Counted from the first letter of the stretch, positions 25,546 through 39,231 are shown. The stretch is DNA of 64,000 bases from Megalobrama amblycephala (GCF_018812025.1 NC_063061.1:1558001-1622000), one strand, 5' to 3'. Notes: a model not told the origin generated them from the sequence alone. Translations and numbers: made by a program.

Positions 25546-26445
25546 ATGATCTCTATGAACCTATGAATCACTGAATAACCCCCAACAGCAAACCATTGAC
25601 AAGTATCTATGGGTTTTACCTGATCTCTGATCAGTTTTATACATTTGTATACGTTTTAATGAGACATTAGTGTAATTAAAAGGAATAATAGTTGAGCCAT
25701 CCATGGAACAAACAAACCAAGCCCTGAAAATTGATAAAAGAACACATATTATACAGACACTTGATATTTAATCTTATTAGATGATTCGTTAATTGCATTT
25801 GATAGATTTTACTTTCGATAAAACATTTGCAATGGGTTTTATGCATGCTTGGCCTGATTTTTTGTTGCATTTGTTTTCACCAGCGTGTCACGTTTCGAAC
25901 GCTTCGAAACAGTGAATCATTTTGCGAAGCAATTGGTGCAATTGATTCAAATCTTTGAAAAGTTTAATGCACAGTGGAGTGAATTAAAATTGTTTAATGC
26001 ATACTTAGCTGTGCTATTTTCGTCAGTTACAGCTCTTTAGATCTAGCATTCTGCCCACTTTAAATCAGACACAGAGATAAAATAGTGTGGTAAGATTACA
26101 TTTATTTGATTGAATTATAACATTTATTTATATAACGTCTGTGCAGCATCTCTCTACCTACAGTGAAACTGTGAGTTTAATTACTTCAAAAACAGCGATT
26201 GTTACCCCCTCATTGCTGAGTAATATAATTAAGCATTTCAATAGCAATGTTTTTCAATAACAAGTTTCTGTGCTCATGAATGATTCTGTGTGTGCGTGAG
26301 CTTTAATGAAAGCAGCTCATTAATATAGAACGGTGATTAAACTGACTGAAACTACCTGTGCATTAAACGGTTTTAATGCACAGCTTCTAGCCAATCAGAT
26401 TCGGGTGTTCAGACAGACTATGGTATTAAATGGTATATATCACAG
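25546..26445. other. Non-coding stretch with possible repeat fragments
   Basis: TTTAATGCACAG occurs near 25963 and again, as GTTTTAATGCACAGC, near 26372, beside CCAATCAGATTCGG. Both are motifs I associate with a fish repeat, but no borders are seen. Confidence 0.4.
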
Positions 26446-27204
26446 TTAGGGTTGGGTATCATTTGAAAATAAATCAGCAGCCTAAAGAACACTTAAACAA
26501 GGAACTTTTTGCTAGAAGTTTCAAAAAATGCCAACTAGACTATCTAATATAAATTTCAAACATTATTAAAGACAAGTAAATGGTCAATAAAAAATAATAA
26601 CAAATAAACCAACTAGCAATAGCACAAATAAATACAAATGAACAAAGTTCAGGTACAGAAATTGAAATCAAATGTAAAATAACACTGCATATAGATTAAT
26701 CCTTATTAAAGTTATTAAGTCAAGAGCAGTGAGAGATTTTCTCTTTGCCTTTTGTTTGATTGAGACAGCAGGAGGAATATTAAGTTGCTGTCACTTTAAG
26801 AGTGAATGCACAGATCCAATATACTGTTGCACATGCGTTTTATTTCTGTTTACGTTCACGTTAGACAAAACCGACTGTGTTTATGAGGATATTTTGTCCT
26901 AATTTTGTGTGTATTTGTCCATTCAAGCACAAGAAAGCTTGTGCGAAATGCACAAAAGAGAACACAATTCAGTATTTGCGCACTATATGAGAGGCGCCAC
27001 GCTTCGGATGTGTTCACAGCACAGAAAACAGCGTGCGAGTGCAGAATTGAGTTTTCTTTCGCGTCTTCTTGCGTTTGAATGGTTTAAAATGACATGCAGA
27101 CAGGAACTGATAAGCAGAATCGAAATGTGTGCGTGTCTTATCGAATCTACGGTCCTTGGAAATTCTGTTTACATATGCTGGAAATTTTTGTTACCCAACT
27201 CTAA
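26446..27204. mobile_element. TIR element, TTAGGGTTGGGTA ends
   Basis: The left end TTAGGGTTGGGTATC and the right end, inward, TTAGAGTTGGGTAAC enclose 759 bp. The plus-strand frame of 122 codons inside (26909-27277) runs past the right end and has no recognisable domain, so it is not called. An inverted partial copy of the interior (TGTTTACGTTCACGTTAGAC-like) lies near 52990-53060. Confidence 0.55.
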
Positions 27205-28655
<1,451 letters not shown>

Positions 28656-28659
28656 TTAA

Positions 28660-29491
28660 AGGATTAGTTCACTTTCAAATTAAAATTTCCTGATAATTTA
28701 CTCACCCCCATGTCATCCAAGATGTCCATGTCTTTCTTCAGTCGAAAAGAAATGAAGGTTTTTGATGAAAACATTCCAGGATTTTTCTCCATATAGTGGA
28801 CTTCACTGGGGTTCAACGGGTTGAAGGTCCAAATGTCAGTTTCAGTGCAGCTTCAAAGAGCTCTACATGATCCCAGACGAGGAATAAGAGTCTTATCTAG
28901 AGAAACCATCGGTCATTTTCTAAAAAAAAATTAAAAATTATATACGTTTTAATAATAAATGCTCATCTTGAACTAGCTTGTAGACGCTGCTAAGTGTATT
29001 ACTGCCCTCCACAGCTCACATTTTTAACTAAATTGTCATATACAATATGCCAGTGCAAGTATATAACAATTAGTTCAAACTTTGACCTGTGGAGGGCAGT
29101 AATACACTTAGCAGTGTCTACACTGCTGGAATTCTAATAGTGAAGAAGAAGAAGAAGAGAGCTAGTTCAAGATGAGCATTTATGGTTAAATGTGTACACA
29201 TTTTTTTTATTTATTTTTTTTTAGAAAATGAGTGATGGTTTCTCTAGAACCCTTATTCCTCGTCTGGGATCATGTAGAGCTCTTTGAAGCTGCACTGAAA
29301 CTGTAATTCAACCGTTCAACCTTCAACCGTTTGGAGTCCAGTGAAGTCCACTATATGGAGAAAAATCCTGGATTGTTTTCATCAAAAACCTTAATTTCTT
29401 TTCAACTGAAGAGAGAAGGACATGAACATCTTGGATGACATGGGGGTGAGTAAATTATCAGGAAAATTTCATTTGAAAGTGAACTAATCCT
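28660..29491. mobile_element. Angel/T2-like foldback MITE, 832 bp
   Basis: TTAA flanks (28656-28659, 29492-29495). Ends are AGGATTAGTTCACTTTC and, inward from the right, AGGATTAGTTCACTTTC: exact over 17 bp. The arms are inverted copies over nearly 400 bp (for example GAGCTCTACATGATCCC near 28858 and GGGATCATGTAGAGCTC near 29265). The spacer is about 100 bp. The whole fits the T2/Angel group, usually placed near Kolobok. Confidence 0.88.
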
Positions 29492-29845
29492 TTAAACCTT
29501 TGACAAGTATAATCACAGTGAACATTCAGATCTACATTGGCTCTCATCCAGAGAGAGCTGTTGTCATGTATCGGTATAAAACATCTTGTCAACCACACAG
29601 TATCATTATTTCTCTCCTATGATAATTGTCACAGAAGAACTGGGATAAACGTTTATAGTTCAGATATAAACACTGATGTCTAGGGTAGCAATCGAAATAG
29701 AGAGAATCGCCTTTTGAAAGTACTTGGTACTTTTAACGTGGTACTTTAAATATATATAACATGGTATCTAAATAATACAACATGCATCATAGCTCCAGCT
29801 GCGAGGTTCGCCTCCATAAAAATGCAGATATGCGTTATGTGCATG

Positions 29846-30034
29846 CCCTGCTGAAAAATCCAGCATTGCTGGTCACCAGAATAAAGTATGTTTTGCATGC
29901 TGGGACCAGCATGGGAAGCAGAAGTTTTGCCTGAGAACAGCATGACTATGCTCCTACACCAGCACTATACAAGCTCAAACCAGCCTGGACCAACATGGAA
30001 TTCATGCTGGCTTATGCTTGGATTTTCAGCTGGG
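29846..30034. mobile_element. MITE with CCCTGCTGAAAAATCCAGC ends
   Basis: Left end CCCTGCTGAAAAATCCAGC; right end, inward, CCCAGCTGAAAATCCAAGC. Interior of 189 bp with repeated CCAGCAT/ATGCTGG motifs, a familiar fish element type. Confidence 0.7.
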
Positions 30035-31844
30035 CAGCTGGAGGTCCATGGGGCAGGTGGAGGACTTCAAAGCAAAAACATCTAGTTGTTTTCTGTGAAT
30101 CTTGAGATTTATTTTTCTTCTTTCAAGCATCAATCTAACAGCATGAGATTTATGTTTAAAACAAGACTAATCTATTTTCCAAGATGCATGCTTTTACATC
30201 GTGCGCAGTTCTGCAAATGTAAATGTGTCTTGATCTTTAGCAATAGCGCTTGCTCAACCAGTTTAACATCACAGACCATACTTACTGAATGTCATGTGAT
30301 CATCTCTAGACTGCACATAAAATGAGTATCCATAATCTATAGTTTGTGATCTGTTGTGGTAGTGTCAGGGGAATATGCCTCGTGAGAAGGCGGTCAAGGT
30401 TTATGGCCTCTAACTAAATGAAGGTCATTCTAAAGCACAAGAAGCACTTGACAATGTTCCACCTCATAAATAATAATAAAGCACTGTGCCTTTGTGCACA
30501 GCTGAGGTGTGCGGTCTGAGGAGATCCAGCAGTTTGAGCTATAAAGTATTTCACATCAAGAAGGGAAATAATAACTTTGACAAACAGCACTAGGAGATGC
30601 AGCTTTAATCCAGTTTACAGAGGGCAGGGAGAACAGGAGACGCTCACGTAAGCAACGTCACTTTCAATGTCACGGTGGACTCGCTTAGTTATTCCAGCAT
30701 GTGTAACCTGAAGGAAAGGAGTCTCGGGTGTATGTGTGTGGAGGAGTTTATACATTATGGCATGTGTCAGGAGTTATGCTGCATGGGTTTATGGTGATTT
30801 TTTTAATCCTGAAGGTTAAATTCAGACACCATCACTTTTATAGCTCAGAGCTTTATGGGATTCTCTGTTATAGCTTTAGTTTTCTGTTTTAATTCTTATA
30901 TTTTATTTATGTGTCAATTTTGAAGCTATAAAATGGCTGTGAATTGCAAAGTGATTGTGAGTAGCAGCTCAGATTGTCTTCTGGAGAATTTAATGACAAA
31001 TGTTTACAGTATATGCAGATCTCAGACGTTAGTATTTTAGGAAATCTGAGCTTTTCAACCAGAGACCAAAATCAGAGACGACAAATTACAAAGACCACGA
31101 CTGGTGTAGATTTAAAAATATGCCCTTCTTCCTAACTTATTTGATGAAATTCATTCTCCGATCCAATCCTTCTTCATAGCGTTAACATTAGCTACATTTT
31201 TAACCCAAGTTGCCAGATGATGTAGCTTGTAGCCAACTTTTTGTGTCAAAAAATATATTACAGTTATGGTTTTGTGTGTGTGTGTGTGTGTGTAGTCGAT
31301 TGGCCTCAACTGCATTTAGATGGTTTTCTGTAAATGATATCTGGCAACAGTACATAGTTTTTCCGCTCATGTGAGCACTTCCAAGTAGATAAACCACTCA
31401 TAAGTGTTATGTTTCACCTCGAATGACAAGGAAACTTATATTTATGTTAATATAAAGAAGCAAATCCCCACTCTCTTCCTCTTGAATGGCTTTGGTATTG
31501 TAGAGCAGTTAATGTGGAGCACGTCGCTGCTGCGTGCACCAGTATCCTGGAGGGTTAAACACCTGAAACGAATAGTGGAAAGTTGGCATATTTTTAAATA
31601 ATTCATGTCTTCTCGGGTCCATTCGATAAAAGCACATTTATTTTAAGGACCTGTGACTACTAATATCAGACCCAACCCGTATCCAAGGCATGTGTCAAAG
31701 TTTTGGACCTCGGGTTTTCAGATCTAAGTGGACCCATGAAGACCTCAATATCTGAGATTGGGTTGCCAAAACTACCGACTTCGGTACCAAGTCGGTACTG
31801 AAATTTTAACAATGTGACGATACCAGCATTTCCCCCTAGCATTC
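30035..31844. other. Non-coding stretch
   Basis: Mostly single-copy, with the GT microsatellite at 31.3 kb. 31660-31844 looks repeat-like (GGTACCAAGTCGGTACTG) and was the landing site of the piggyBac-like element. Confidence 0.5.
31271..31294. repeat. (GT)n microsatellite
   Basis: About 12 uninterrupted GT units. Confidence 0.95.
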
Positions 31845-31848
31845 TTAA

Positions 31849-33233
31849 CACTCTGAGGTCTGAGGGTATCGCCGGCGATACCACCGCGTTTTTTTCTTAC
31901 CAGTGTGAAAGAGACTCAAAATGTCCAATGTTGCACATACAATTAAGAGTTATACACCGTTTTAATCTGTTGAATATCTTCGTTCATTTGTGTACACTCA
32001 GAGAACGAAGTCCAATCTGATAGTTCTCAGAAAATGAACTGTAACTTAGTGAATACTAATCACAAAAAAATTAGACTTATGTCTAAAAAAACGTTGAAAT
32101 GTCAGGTTTTAAATCGTGCAAGTCAAATCGAAAACAAACATTTTGTGTTTATGTAATCTGTATGAAAAGAGAGCCATGTCAGAAATCCGTGATTCAGCTC
32201 ATTATCAGCTAATGCGGCCACGCCCACGGAGCTAGCGCTATTCAGACGCAAATTCAGAGGCAATACATGCATTCATCGTCTCAATCGTGTATTTATTGTC
32301 TTGAAAAGTGTTTATCTGGATGTTAAAGCCATGGTTAGCGAACTCTAGAAGACATGCAGTTAGTTCCTGGTTCTTCTTCTTCTTTATATGGATTTGTGGC
32401 CTAAAGGTGTACAGAGCGCCCTCCGGCTGCAAGTATGAATTGTATCCATCACTCATAGTGATGATATATAGAATAAATATAGAATAAATATTACTCCTCT
32501 GTATAGACATTTGACACAAACATATAAGAATCCATCAATATTTCTCCAAATGTGCATGCTTTAAGCTAAAAGCCTATATGAAATGCCATAGAGGTAACAT
32601 AATTGTTCAGACACTTTGCATTACAGAAATACATTATATTTTAAAGAATATAATAGAATACCATTATTTTAAATTGAGCTGAGACATGATTACAGAGGGG
32701 TTTTTTCACAGCCTACCTGACTCAAAGGCCTCATTAATATGCAAGTCATTTCAGGTCATTATTATGTGATTCTTTTGTCTTCTCAGGTGTAAATGGCCCA
32801 TTATTCATGATCATTCACGCCTCCATGCATACTGTGTTTCTTGACAAAAAGTGACTTACAAAAACTAAATCAATATATTGTTTTATATGAAGGAGTAGGC
32901 AGCATAATTTTTACATAATTCTGAAGCAAAAACTCTAGTCTACCACCTCCAATACCCAGAAGTCTTATGAACACAGATTTAATATACTTTTTTGGCGTTA
33001 TTTCAGTGACTTAAGTTTTTTGTTTTTTCAATAACCACGCATAAACATTATTCCTTCAAAAACACAAACATGTACATACATGTTCCTCACATATTATGGT
33101 AGCCTAGTTTGTGCTGAATACAGTGTAATGACACTTGTGTCATTAATGTGTTTATGAACAAATGAAAAAAGCACAAATGTCAGGGCATGTCAAAACTTCT
33201 CCAGGCCCCAAATCAGCCTCAGACTCCAGAGGG
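31849..33233. mobile_element. piggyBac-like non-autonomous element, TTAA flanks
   Basis: TTAA at 31845-31848 and 33234-33237. Left end CACTCTGAGGTCTGAGGG; right end, inward, CCCTCTGGAGTCTGAGGC. Both are versions of a terminal sequence I know as common in fish genomes. The interior of about 1.35 kb is AT-rich with no ORF. The left flank (31750-31845) is itself repeat-like, with GGTACCAAGTCGGTACTG. Confidence 0.78.
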
Positions 33234-33237
33234 TTAA

Positions 33238-34479
33238 ACACCTCTGATTGGCCATTGTGTTCACGCGCTCAACAGATATGCAGACCTGCTAACATGTATG
33301 CATTTTGTGTAGCGGGCACACATTTTGACCTCAAAGTACGCAAAAACCTGGCTCTGTGCACCATAGACTGTAAGCTGTACACATGTAGTACTCAAATCAA
33401 GCAAAAGAAAGAGTTCGACCAATCATAGCACTGGGTTAATTTCCCCAAATAGCAAGAGGGGATGACTGACAAATGCATATCAATAAAAAGAGACTGCAAA
33501 TCGACAGCAACACAAAATCCCGCTCGATCCCTCCTTCCACTCCCGCTGTCTGACAGTGACTGAATTCTCAAGCGAGGACAGCACAGCAGTCACGGTACTT
33601 CTGACTCCTCAAGGTAAACGGGTATAAAATGCTCAAGTAATATTGAACAACAAATCTAAATAAAATTGAAATCGCTATATGGCTTAGTGATTATGGAAGT
33701 GGGGGATATGACAGGGGGATATCCGATCTGTCCACTTACATGGCATTTCTTCTTTCCTGAGGAAACTGCTGTTATTTAGTTCATTGTGGGTTTTGCAGTG
33801 GCGTTGACCACATAACAGTCCTACATCACTTCACCATCATCATTTGAGTCATTTGAAAGAGCCATACAGCCATACAAACATACCAAAAAAGTACAAAAAC
33901 ACTGACCAAGAAAATAAATATGACAATATAGGACCAAAATGGCCAATTTCAAGCTTTATTGTCCTGTAAACAGCCGTACATATGCATACACACAGTTTAG
34001 CCATTTATAAAGGCAATTACTGAAGGAATAAAAGGGTCTAATTATATGTTGGTCTTACACTGAGGAAGACCAGAGCCTTCAAAATCTCTCACATATCTTG
34101 TATCTTTGTTCATGTTATTAAAATGAAAGACGCCTCCTCGGGTCACTGTTCAGCTCAACTTTGATCCCAGCACTGTCTCTTGCAACATATAAAAGCAGCA
34201 ACAACACACTGCACTGGAAAGACATCTTTCTTCTCTGCAGGCCGCCAGAGTGCCACAACAAAGCGTACGAGCATTTGACTGATGCCTGGTGCGCAGCGGG
34301 ACGCCTCTGAAGCTGCAGCGTCCACCATCACAACACCAAAAGGTGTACAAATGAATCTCTGGTGGGTCGAGGGATGCTGGGAGGTGTTTTTGCCGTGTCA
34401 GTGACAGAACTCCTAATGATCACTCGCGCGTCTGGAGATATATAAAGTCATGTACATGCACAATAGAAATGTTTTTTAA
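33238..34479. other. Non-coding stretch with a promoter-like block near 33.5 kb
   Basis: 33240-33430 is probably repeat-derived. 33480-33620 has an AATAAAAAGAG box followed by C/T-rich sequence and CTCAAGGTAAAC, a possible donor. This could be chance. 34030-34440 is single-copy with no exon seen. Confidence 0.35.
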
Positions 34480-34483
34480 TTAA

Positions 34484-34546
34484 AGGGACAGTATGTAAGA
34501 TTTTTGGATTAAAATATCAAAAAACCACTAGAACAGTGGTTCACAT
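34484..34546. mobile_element. Left end of a TTAA-flanked element, host of the hAT insertion
   Basis: Begins after TTAA at 34480-34483 with AGGGACAGTATGTAAG, a terminus I recognise as a recurrent fish repeat end. It is cut at 34546 by the hAT element. Sequence resumes at 37097, but no matching right terminus could be found before the next element at 37346. Confidence 0.5.
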
Positions 34547-35176
34547 CAGTGTTAATTTCGTTGATGAATAAATTTTGTCATAATTTTCGTCAACAACATT
34601 TTTTCACGGACGAAAACGAGACGATGACTAAATAAAAATGCGTTTTGTATGACTAAAACTATGACTAAAATCTATTTTTCGTCAACGAATAAAAACGAGA
34701 CGAAAATGAAAGAGAGTGACGATTTGGGAAGATATACAGTCAGGACTGCTGTAATGTGTGGAAGATGCGCACATTTGAAGTGTAACATGCTTATCTAACC
34801 GCAGGAAACGCAGCGCTGTTGCACCCTCTACAGGCTCGTCCAGCAGCACTTCAGACTGCTTCGCAATTAAAGGGGTACTTCACCCCTGGAAAGATGAATG
34901 TGTATTTAAAATTGGTCATTTATGTAGTAGAAATGTGAAATTATTTTTGAATTTGGAGCTTTCTAGACTGAGAAAAGGCAGAAAATGTATTTTTGACTAA
35001 TGTGGATGAAAGACAACAACTCCCAGAATGCACTTGTTTTGCTGCCCCTGCGAGGCCACGCCCAAACCACGCCTATCGGTTACAGGCGGAATTACCAGGA
35101 AAATTCAAACAACTAGGCTTGCTTTGTTACATATTAATTCTATAAATCGTGAGTTAGTTCATACATTTACAGCGAA

Positions 35177-35535
35177 ATGGTGCTAAATTGCTTTGTACCT
35201 GGATGTACACCCAAAAGCAGGAAAGGGCAAGTAAGTTTCCATCATTTTCCGATTAAGTTAAAGATTTGGAGCGATGTAAACAGTGGCTGCGGGCCATCAA
35301 ACACCCGAAGTTTGGAGATGACACCGTTATAGAAAGCCTAAAAAACCGCAGAATATGTAGTCTCCATTTCAAGCACGAGGACTACGAACCAAATATCCTT
35401 GCAATGAAGAGAACCATTCTGAAGGACACCGCGATCGATATTCACTTTCCCAGAGGACGAACAGCCTGGGCATCTGGTACTAAGCGTATTCGCCTAGAGG
35501 TTAGACTCGCTGATACTAGACTGATAACACAGTAG
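35177..35535 (+). pseudogene. THAP-domain transposase remnant (Kolobok-like), frameshifted
   Basis: Reading from the ATG at 35177 gives MVLNCFVPGC, then KGQVSFHHFP, the start of a C2CH THAP zinc finger. Near 35255-35263 the frame must shift by one base to continue as DLERCKQWLRAIKHP, then ICSLHFKHEDYEPN and LKDTAIDIHFPRG, the rest of the THAP fold (the Cys-x4-Cys, the Trp, then the Cys-x2-His). A stop follows at 35533-35535. The THAP domain is a sequence-specific DNA-binding module. No catalytic part follows within the element. An intron could in principle replace the frameshift, but the coding match runs straight through it, so a single-base indel is the simpler reading. Probably non-functional. 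Confidence 0.75.
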
Positions 35536-35938
35536 CCTATATGTAGTGTTGTAGGTAGCAGTAAAACTGCAAACTTAGCAAAGTAACGTTAGATAGACAA
35601 TTACATATAAGTTGCATATAAGTTGACTGTTATCAAAGTAAAGCCACTGTTCTGTAAAACTGAGTTAGTCTATTTATCTATTTATGCTAATGTTACCACA
35701 AAAGCCTGTTGCTGTATTGGTTGAGATGACTGCAGAGACCGATAAATTTGCGAGATGAACCACTGATGTAGTGCAGACTATAACAAAATATGTTAAGCTT
35801 AAAAATATAATTGACACCCACTTTTGATAAAATCTTTGATCTATGTCCGTGAGTAACCTCAAACGTGCATATGTATGGGCGTGGTGAAAAAATGCAGAAC
35901 TACCTGCTATTACTGGCTGTAGTTTTATGCCTATGGCC

Positions 35939-35990
35939 AAAAAAGCCTCCGATGAAAAATGACGATTTTTGCGTCATCGGAGGCTTTTTT
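35939..35990. repeat. Perfect 17-bp stem hairpin inside Kolobok-like element
   Basis: Arms at 35939-35955 and 35974-35990 are exact reverse complements (core GCCTCCGATGA), with an 18-nt loop. The loop itself contains an AAAAAT/ATTTTT inverted pair, so an alternative smaller hairpin is possible. It resembles an internal palindrome of a MITE-like element. It is not a bacterial terminator; the context is a vertebrate genome. Confidence 0.9.
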
Positions 35991-37227
35991 ACAGAATAAA
36001 AATGCATAAATCTCTCATCTCGGGCTGATATGAAGGGGGAAAGCACGGTAATTCGAAAATACTAGTGGTATTCTACTAATACAAAGCTTAATGCTAAATC
36101 CTGAAGTAACCCTTTAATGAATAGCGCACATTTATGCCAAGCAATTGCTTATGAGTTAATGTTGATGAATTATGACAATGTTTACTACAGGCTCTTTATA
36201 TGGAAGTATGTTTTAGACAGATGTAAGAATGCATATTTTATCTCCTTCATTTGAACTTAAATGAGCATCCTGCTACAGTGCAGACATTTCAGAATAAGAG
36301 TCACCGTGTATTTCAGGATGGTTTATAATTATTATTTTTTCCTGGTCATTATTGTTATTTTGTTTACACAATAAACTGCATTTAATTTAATTTCATTTCT
36401 GTTTAATTCATAGTAAGCTAATGTATCTTCTTTCACAGGAAGGAAAGACTAAGAACATTGTTTGACACATTATTCAATATATTTTACAAGTATAAGGGTT
36501 ATTATAGTTAAACCTAAAACCATACAAAATCTTAACTGAACGTTAACTGAAATAAAAATTAAATAAATAAAAAATGTGAACTTATTTTATTTCATCTAGA
36601 TTCCAAGCTTTGGCTTATCCTGGTGTACTAAAATAACTAAAACCGAAATAAAAAACTACATAGATGTTTAAAAGCAAAAACTAAAAGACATAAACACAAA
36701 AACATTTCTAAAACTTTTAACTAAAATTACAATGAAAGCAGAAAAACTAAAAATCAAATCTAATCAAATTTATTTTTAACAAAAACTAAAATAGTATCTC
36801 AATGATAAGTGTGTCAATCCCTGAAAAGCTTTTGTGTCTTTTTGCACTTGAACGGTCGAAAACTGTCCGCTTTGGTGAGTAAAGTACAGTTGGTTGTCTT
36901 TAGTGAATATAAACAGTTTGGAGAATATCAGATGTATATCAGTGTATTGGATCTGTGTATTGTTAGAGAAATGCTTAATGCATTACAGTTTAACTAAATT
37001 AGATTTTAGTCGACTAAAACTAAAACAATTTCCAATGACTAAAATATGACTAAAACTAAATCAAAATGTGCTGTCAAAATTAACAGTGGTTCACATGCTA
37101 TCAGAAACATCCCACTTCTGAACGCCAGGTTCATACTACCGATTTCTTGGGGAGATGTTATTTTAGCAAAATAACTCATGTTAGTCCAACAGAAAGAGAG
37201 AAACATGTGAACATATTTTTTTTGTAA

Positions 37228-37283
37228 ATATCAGTCAAAATAATAAAATAATAATAATAATAATAATAATAATCATCATCATC
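37228..37283. repeat. (AAT)n/(ATC)n microsatellite
   Basis: About 11 AAT/TAA units grading into ATC repeats, just left of a TTAA element. Confidence 0.93.
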
Positions 37284-37345
37284 TCCCAAAACAATTATCT
37301 ATATGCTTTAAATCAAACACTAGAAGTATTGCAATATTTTATTAA

Positions 37346-38021
37346 AGGTCCCGTTTTTCGTGGTTTTTTGAAGCTTTGATTGTGTTTATAGTGTGCAATA
37401 TAACATGTGTTCATGTTTCGCGTTTAAAAAAGCACAGTATTTTTCACATAATTTACTTATCTGTATACCGCTGTTTCCACTGTCATAAAAACGGGCTGAT
37501 GACTTCCTTGTTCTATGAAGTCCCTCCTTCAGAAATACGTAACGAGTTCTGATTGTGCCAGCGGTTCCTGTGTTGTGATTCGACAGCAGTTTAGCGCATC
37601 TTGCCCAGAAAGGTCACGCCTCTTACCATAACGTGGAGATGCACGCGCTCAGTGTTATTGTAAACATGTCTTTAATTTTACCCTATCAATTTGAGCCGGA
37701 ATCAGACCCGGTGATTGGACTGCGGGATGAAAATAACAGCGTTTCGACGACATGGCGACAAACACACTCTACAAACGCAACTCTTGTGTATTCCTGTGGG
37801 CGGAGGTTAGTCAAAAAACTGTTTTAGTGACGTCATTAAAGAAGGAAGTAGAGGGATGTAGTCCAAACTGGCCGTTCGATGTAGGCGACTTCTGTTAAAT
37901 AAAATATCTCGCTTGGCATTGAACTTTGAGCTTTAAAATTTTACAGATTTTATTTATACTCTAACAACAACATTACACACTAACTAAAGTTTGAAACATG
38001 GGATCACGAAGAACGGGACCT
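37346..38021. mobile_element. TTAA-flanked non-autonomous element, 676 bp
   Basis: TTAA at 37342-37345 and 38022-38025. Ends are AGGTCCCGTTTTTCGTG and, inward from the right, AGGTCCCGTTCTTCGTG: a 17-bp repeat with one mismatch. A 64-codon plus-strand frame (37633-37827) contains NMSLILPYQFEPESD, which looks like a fragment of a once-coding exon; the family is not certain. Confidence 0.87.
37633..37827 (+). pseudogene. Short coding remnant in TTAA element (PYQFEPE motif)
   Basis: 64 codons inside the element at 37346-38021. The stretch NMSLILPYQFEPESD recalls a PY-x-FEPE motif that I associate with numerous fish proteins, some named P2X7-like, encoded by or near transposons. That is recollection, not a search. 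The rest (for example WRQTHSTNATLVYSCGR) is not recognised. It could also be chance; treat as a fragment of unknown origin. Confidence 0.3.
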
Positions 38022-38261
38022 TTAATCAACTTGATGCATATAACGCCCAAACAAACAGTTTTATCTCTTTATTGGGTCAAATACATGCTATTTTCACTTT
38101 GTATAAAACATACAATTTATGCTTTACATTAATATTGCTTATTCATATATGTAAATATGCACTACTTTAATGACGAGACAAGATGATGTGATGATTGTGG
38201 AAAAAAACTAATAAAGAAAACCAGTCACAGCAGCAATCGTTCTCCCCTTCGCCATGATTAA

Positions 38262-39227
38262 AGGTGCCCTAGAATTAAAAATTGAATTCACCTCGGCATA
38301 GTTGAATAACAAGAGTTCAGTACATGGAAATGACATACAGTGAGTCTCAAACTCCATTGTTTCCTCCTTCTTATATAAATCTCATTTGTTTAAAAGACCT
38401 CTGAAGAACAGGCGAATCTCAACATAACACCGACTGTTACGTAACAGTCGGGATCATTAATATGTACGCCCCCAATATTTGCATATGCCAGCCCATGTTC
38501 AAGGCATTACACAAGGGCAGCCAGTATTAACGTCTGGATCTGTGCACAGCTGAATCATCAGACTAGGTAAGCAAGCAAGAACAACAGCGAAAAATGGCAG
38601 ATGGAGCGATAATAACTGACATGATTCATGATATTTTTAGTGATATTTGTAAATTGTCTTTCTAAATGTTTCGTTAGCATGTTGCTAATGTACTGTTAAA
38701 TGTGGTTAAAGTTACCATCGTTTCTTACTGTATTCACGGAGACAAGAGAGCCGTCGCTATTTTCATTTTTAAACACTTGCAGTCTGTATAATTCATAAAC
38801 ACAACTTCATTCTTTATAAATCTCTCCAACAGTGTGTAATGTTAGCTTTAGCCACGGAGCACTATCAAACTCATTCAGAATCAAATGTAAACATCCAAAT
38901 AAATACTTTACTCACATGATCTGATGTATACAAGCAGTATGCATGACGAACACTTTGTAAAGATCCATTTTGAGGGTTATATTAGCTGTGTGAACTTTGT
39001 TTATGCACTGTTTAAGGCAAGCGTGAGCTCCGGGGGCAGAGAGCGTGAGCATTTAAAGGGGCCGTAGCATGAATCGGCGCATTTCTAATGATGCCCCAAA
39101 ATAGGCATTTAAAAAAAAATTAATTAAAAAAAATCTATGGGGTATTTTGAGCTGAAACTTCACAGACACATTCAGGGGACACCTTAGACTTATATTACAT
39201 CTTGTGAAAGAACGTTCTAGGGCACCT
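38262..39227 (+). mobile_element. TTAA-flanked non-autonomous element, 966 bp, copy A
   Basis: TTAA on both sides (38258-38261, 39228-39231). Ends are AGGTGCCCTAGAAT and, inward from the right, AGGTGCCCTAGAACG. Inside is a short frame at 38595-38666 (starting MADGAIITDM) that is identically present in the inverted copy at 55.1 kb. Subterminal sequence near 39130-39200 (GAAGTTTCAGCTC, CAAGATGTAATA on the other strand) is shared with the elements at 1 and 9.2 kb. Confidence 0.88.
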
Positions 39228-39231
39228 TTAA

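Larger units (their letters stand above)
34871..36113 (+). mobile_element. Kolobok-like transposon, non-autonomous, TTAA duplication
   Basis: Exact TTAA on both sides (34867-34870, 36114-36117). Termini are AGGGGTACTTCACC on the left and, read inward from the right, AGGGTTACTTCAGG: an imperfect repeat of about 13 bp. It holds a THAP-domain remnant (35177-35535) and a 17-bp perfect hairpin at 35939-35990. Kolobok elements are known for TTAA targets and THAP-bearing transposases, so the three facts agree. It is too short to encode a full transposase and sits inside a hAT element. Confidence 0.85.
34547..37088. mobile_element. hAT-family element, non-autonomous, split by Kolobok insertion
   Basis: An exact 8-bp duplication GTTCACAT flanks it (34539-34546 and 37089-37096). 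Termini are CAGTGTTAATTTCG on the left and, inward from the right, CACTGTTAATTTTG. Inside are AT-rich, ACTAAAA-rich blocks and the 1.24-kb Kolobok-like element with its own TTAA duplication. The 8-bp duplication and CA-starting ends are hAT hallmarks. No transposase ORF remains. Confidence 0.85.

Noticed and set aside
35941..35995. Rho-independent-terminator-like hairpin with T-run
   Set aside because: The genome is clearly vertebrate; the palindrome belongs to a transposon.
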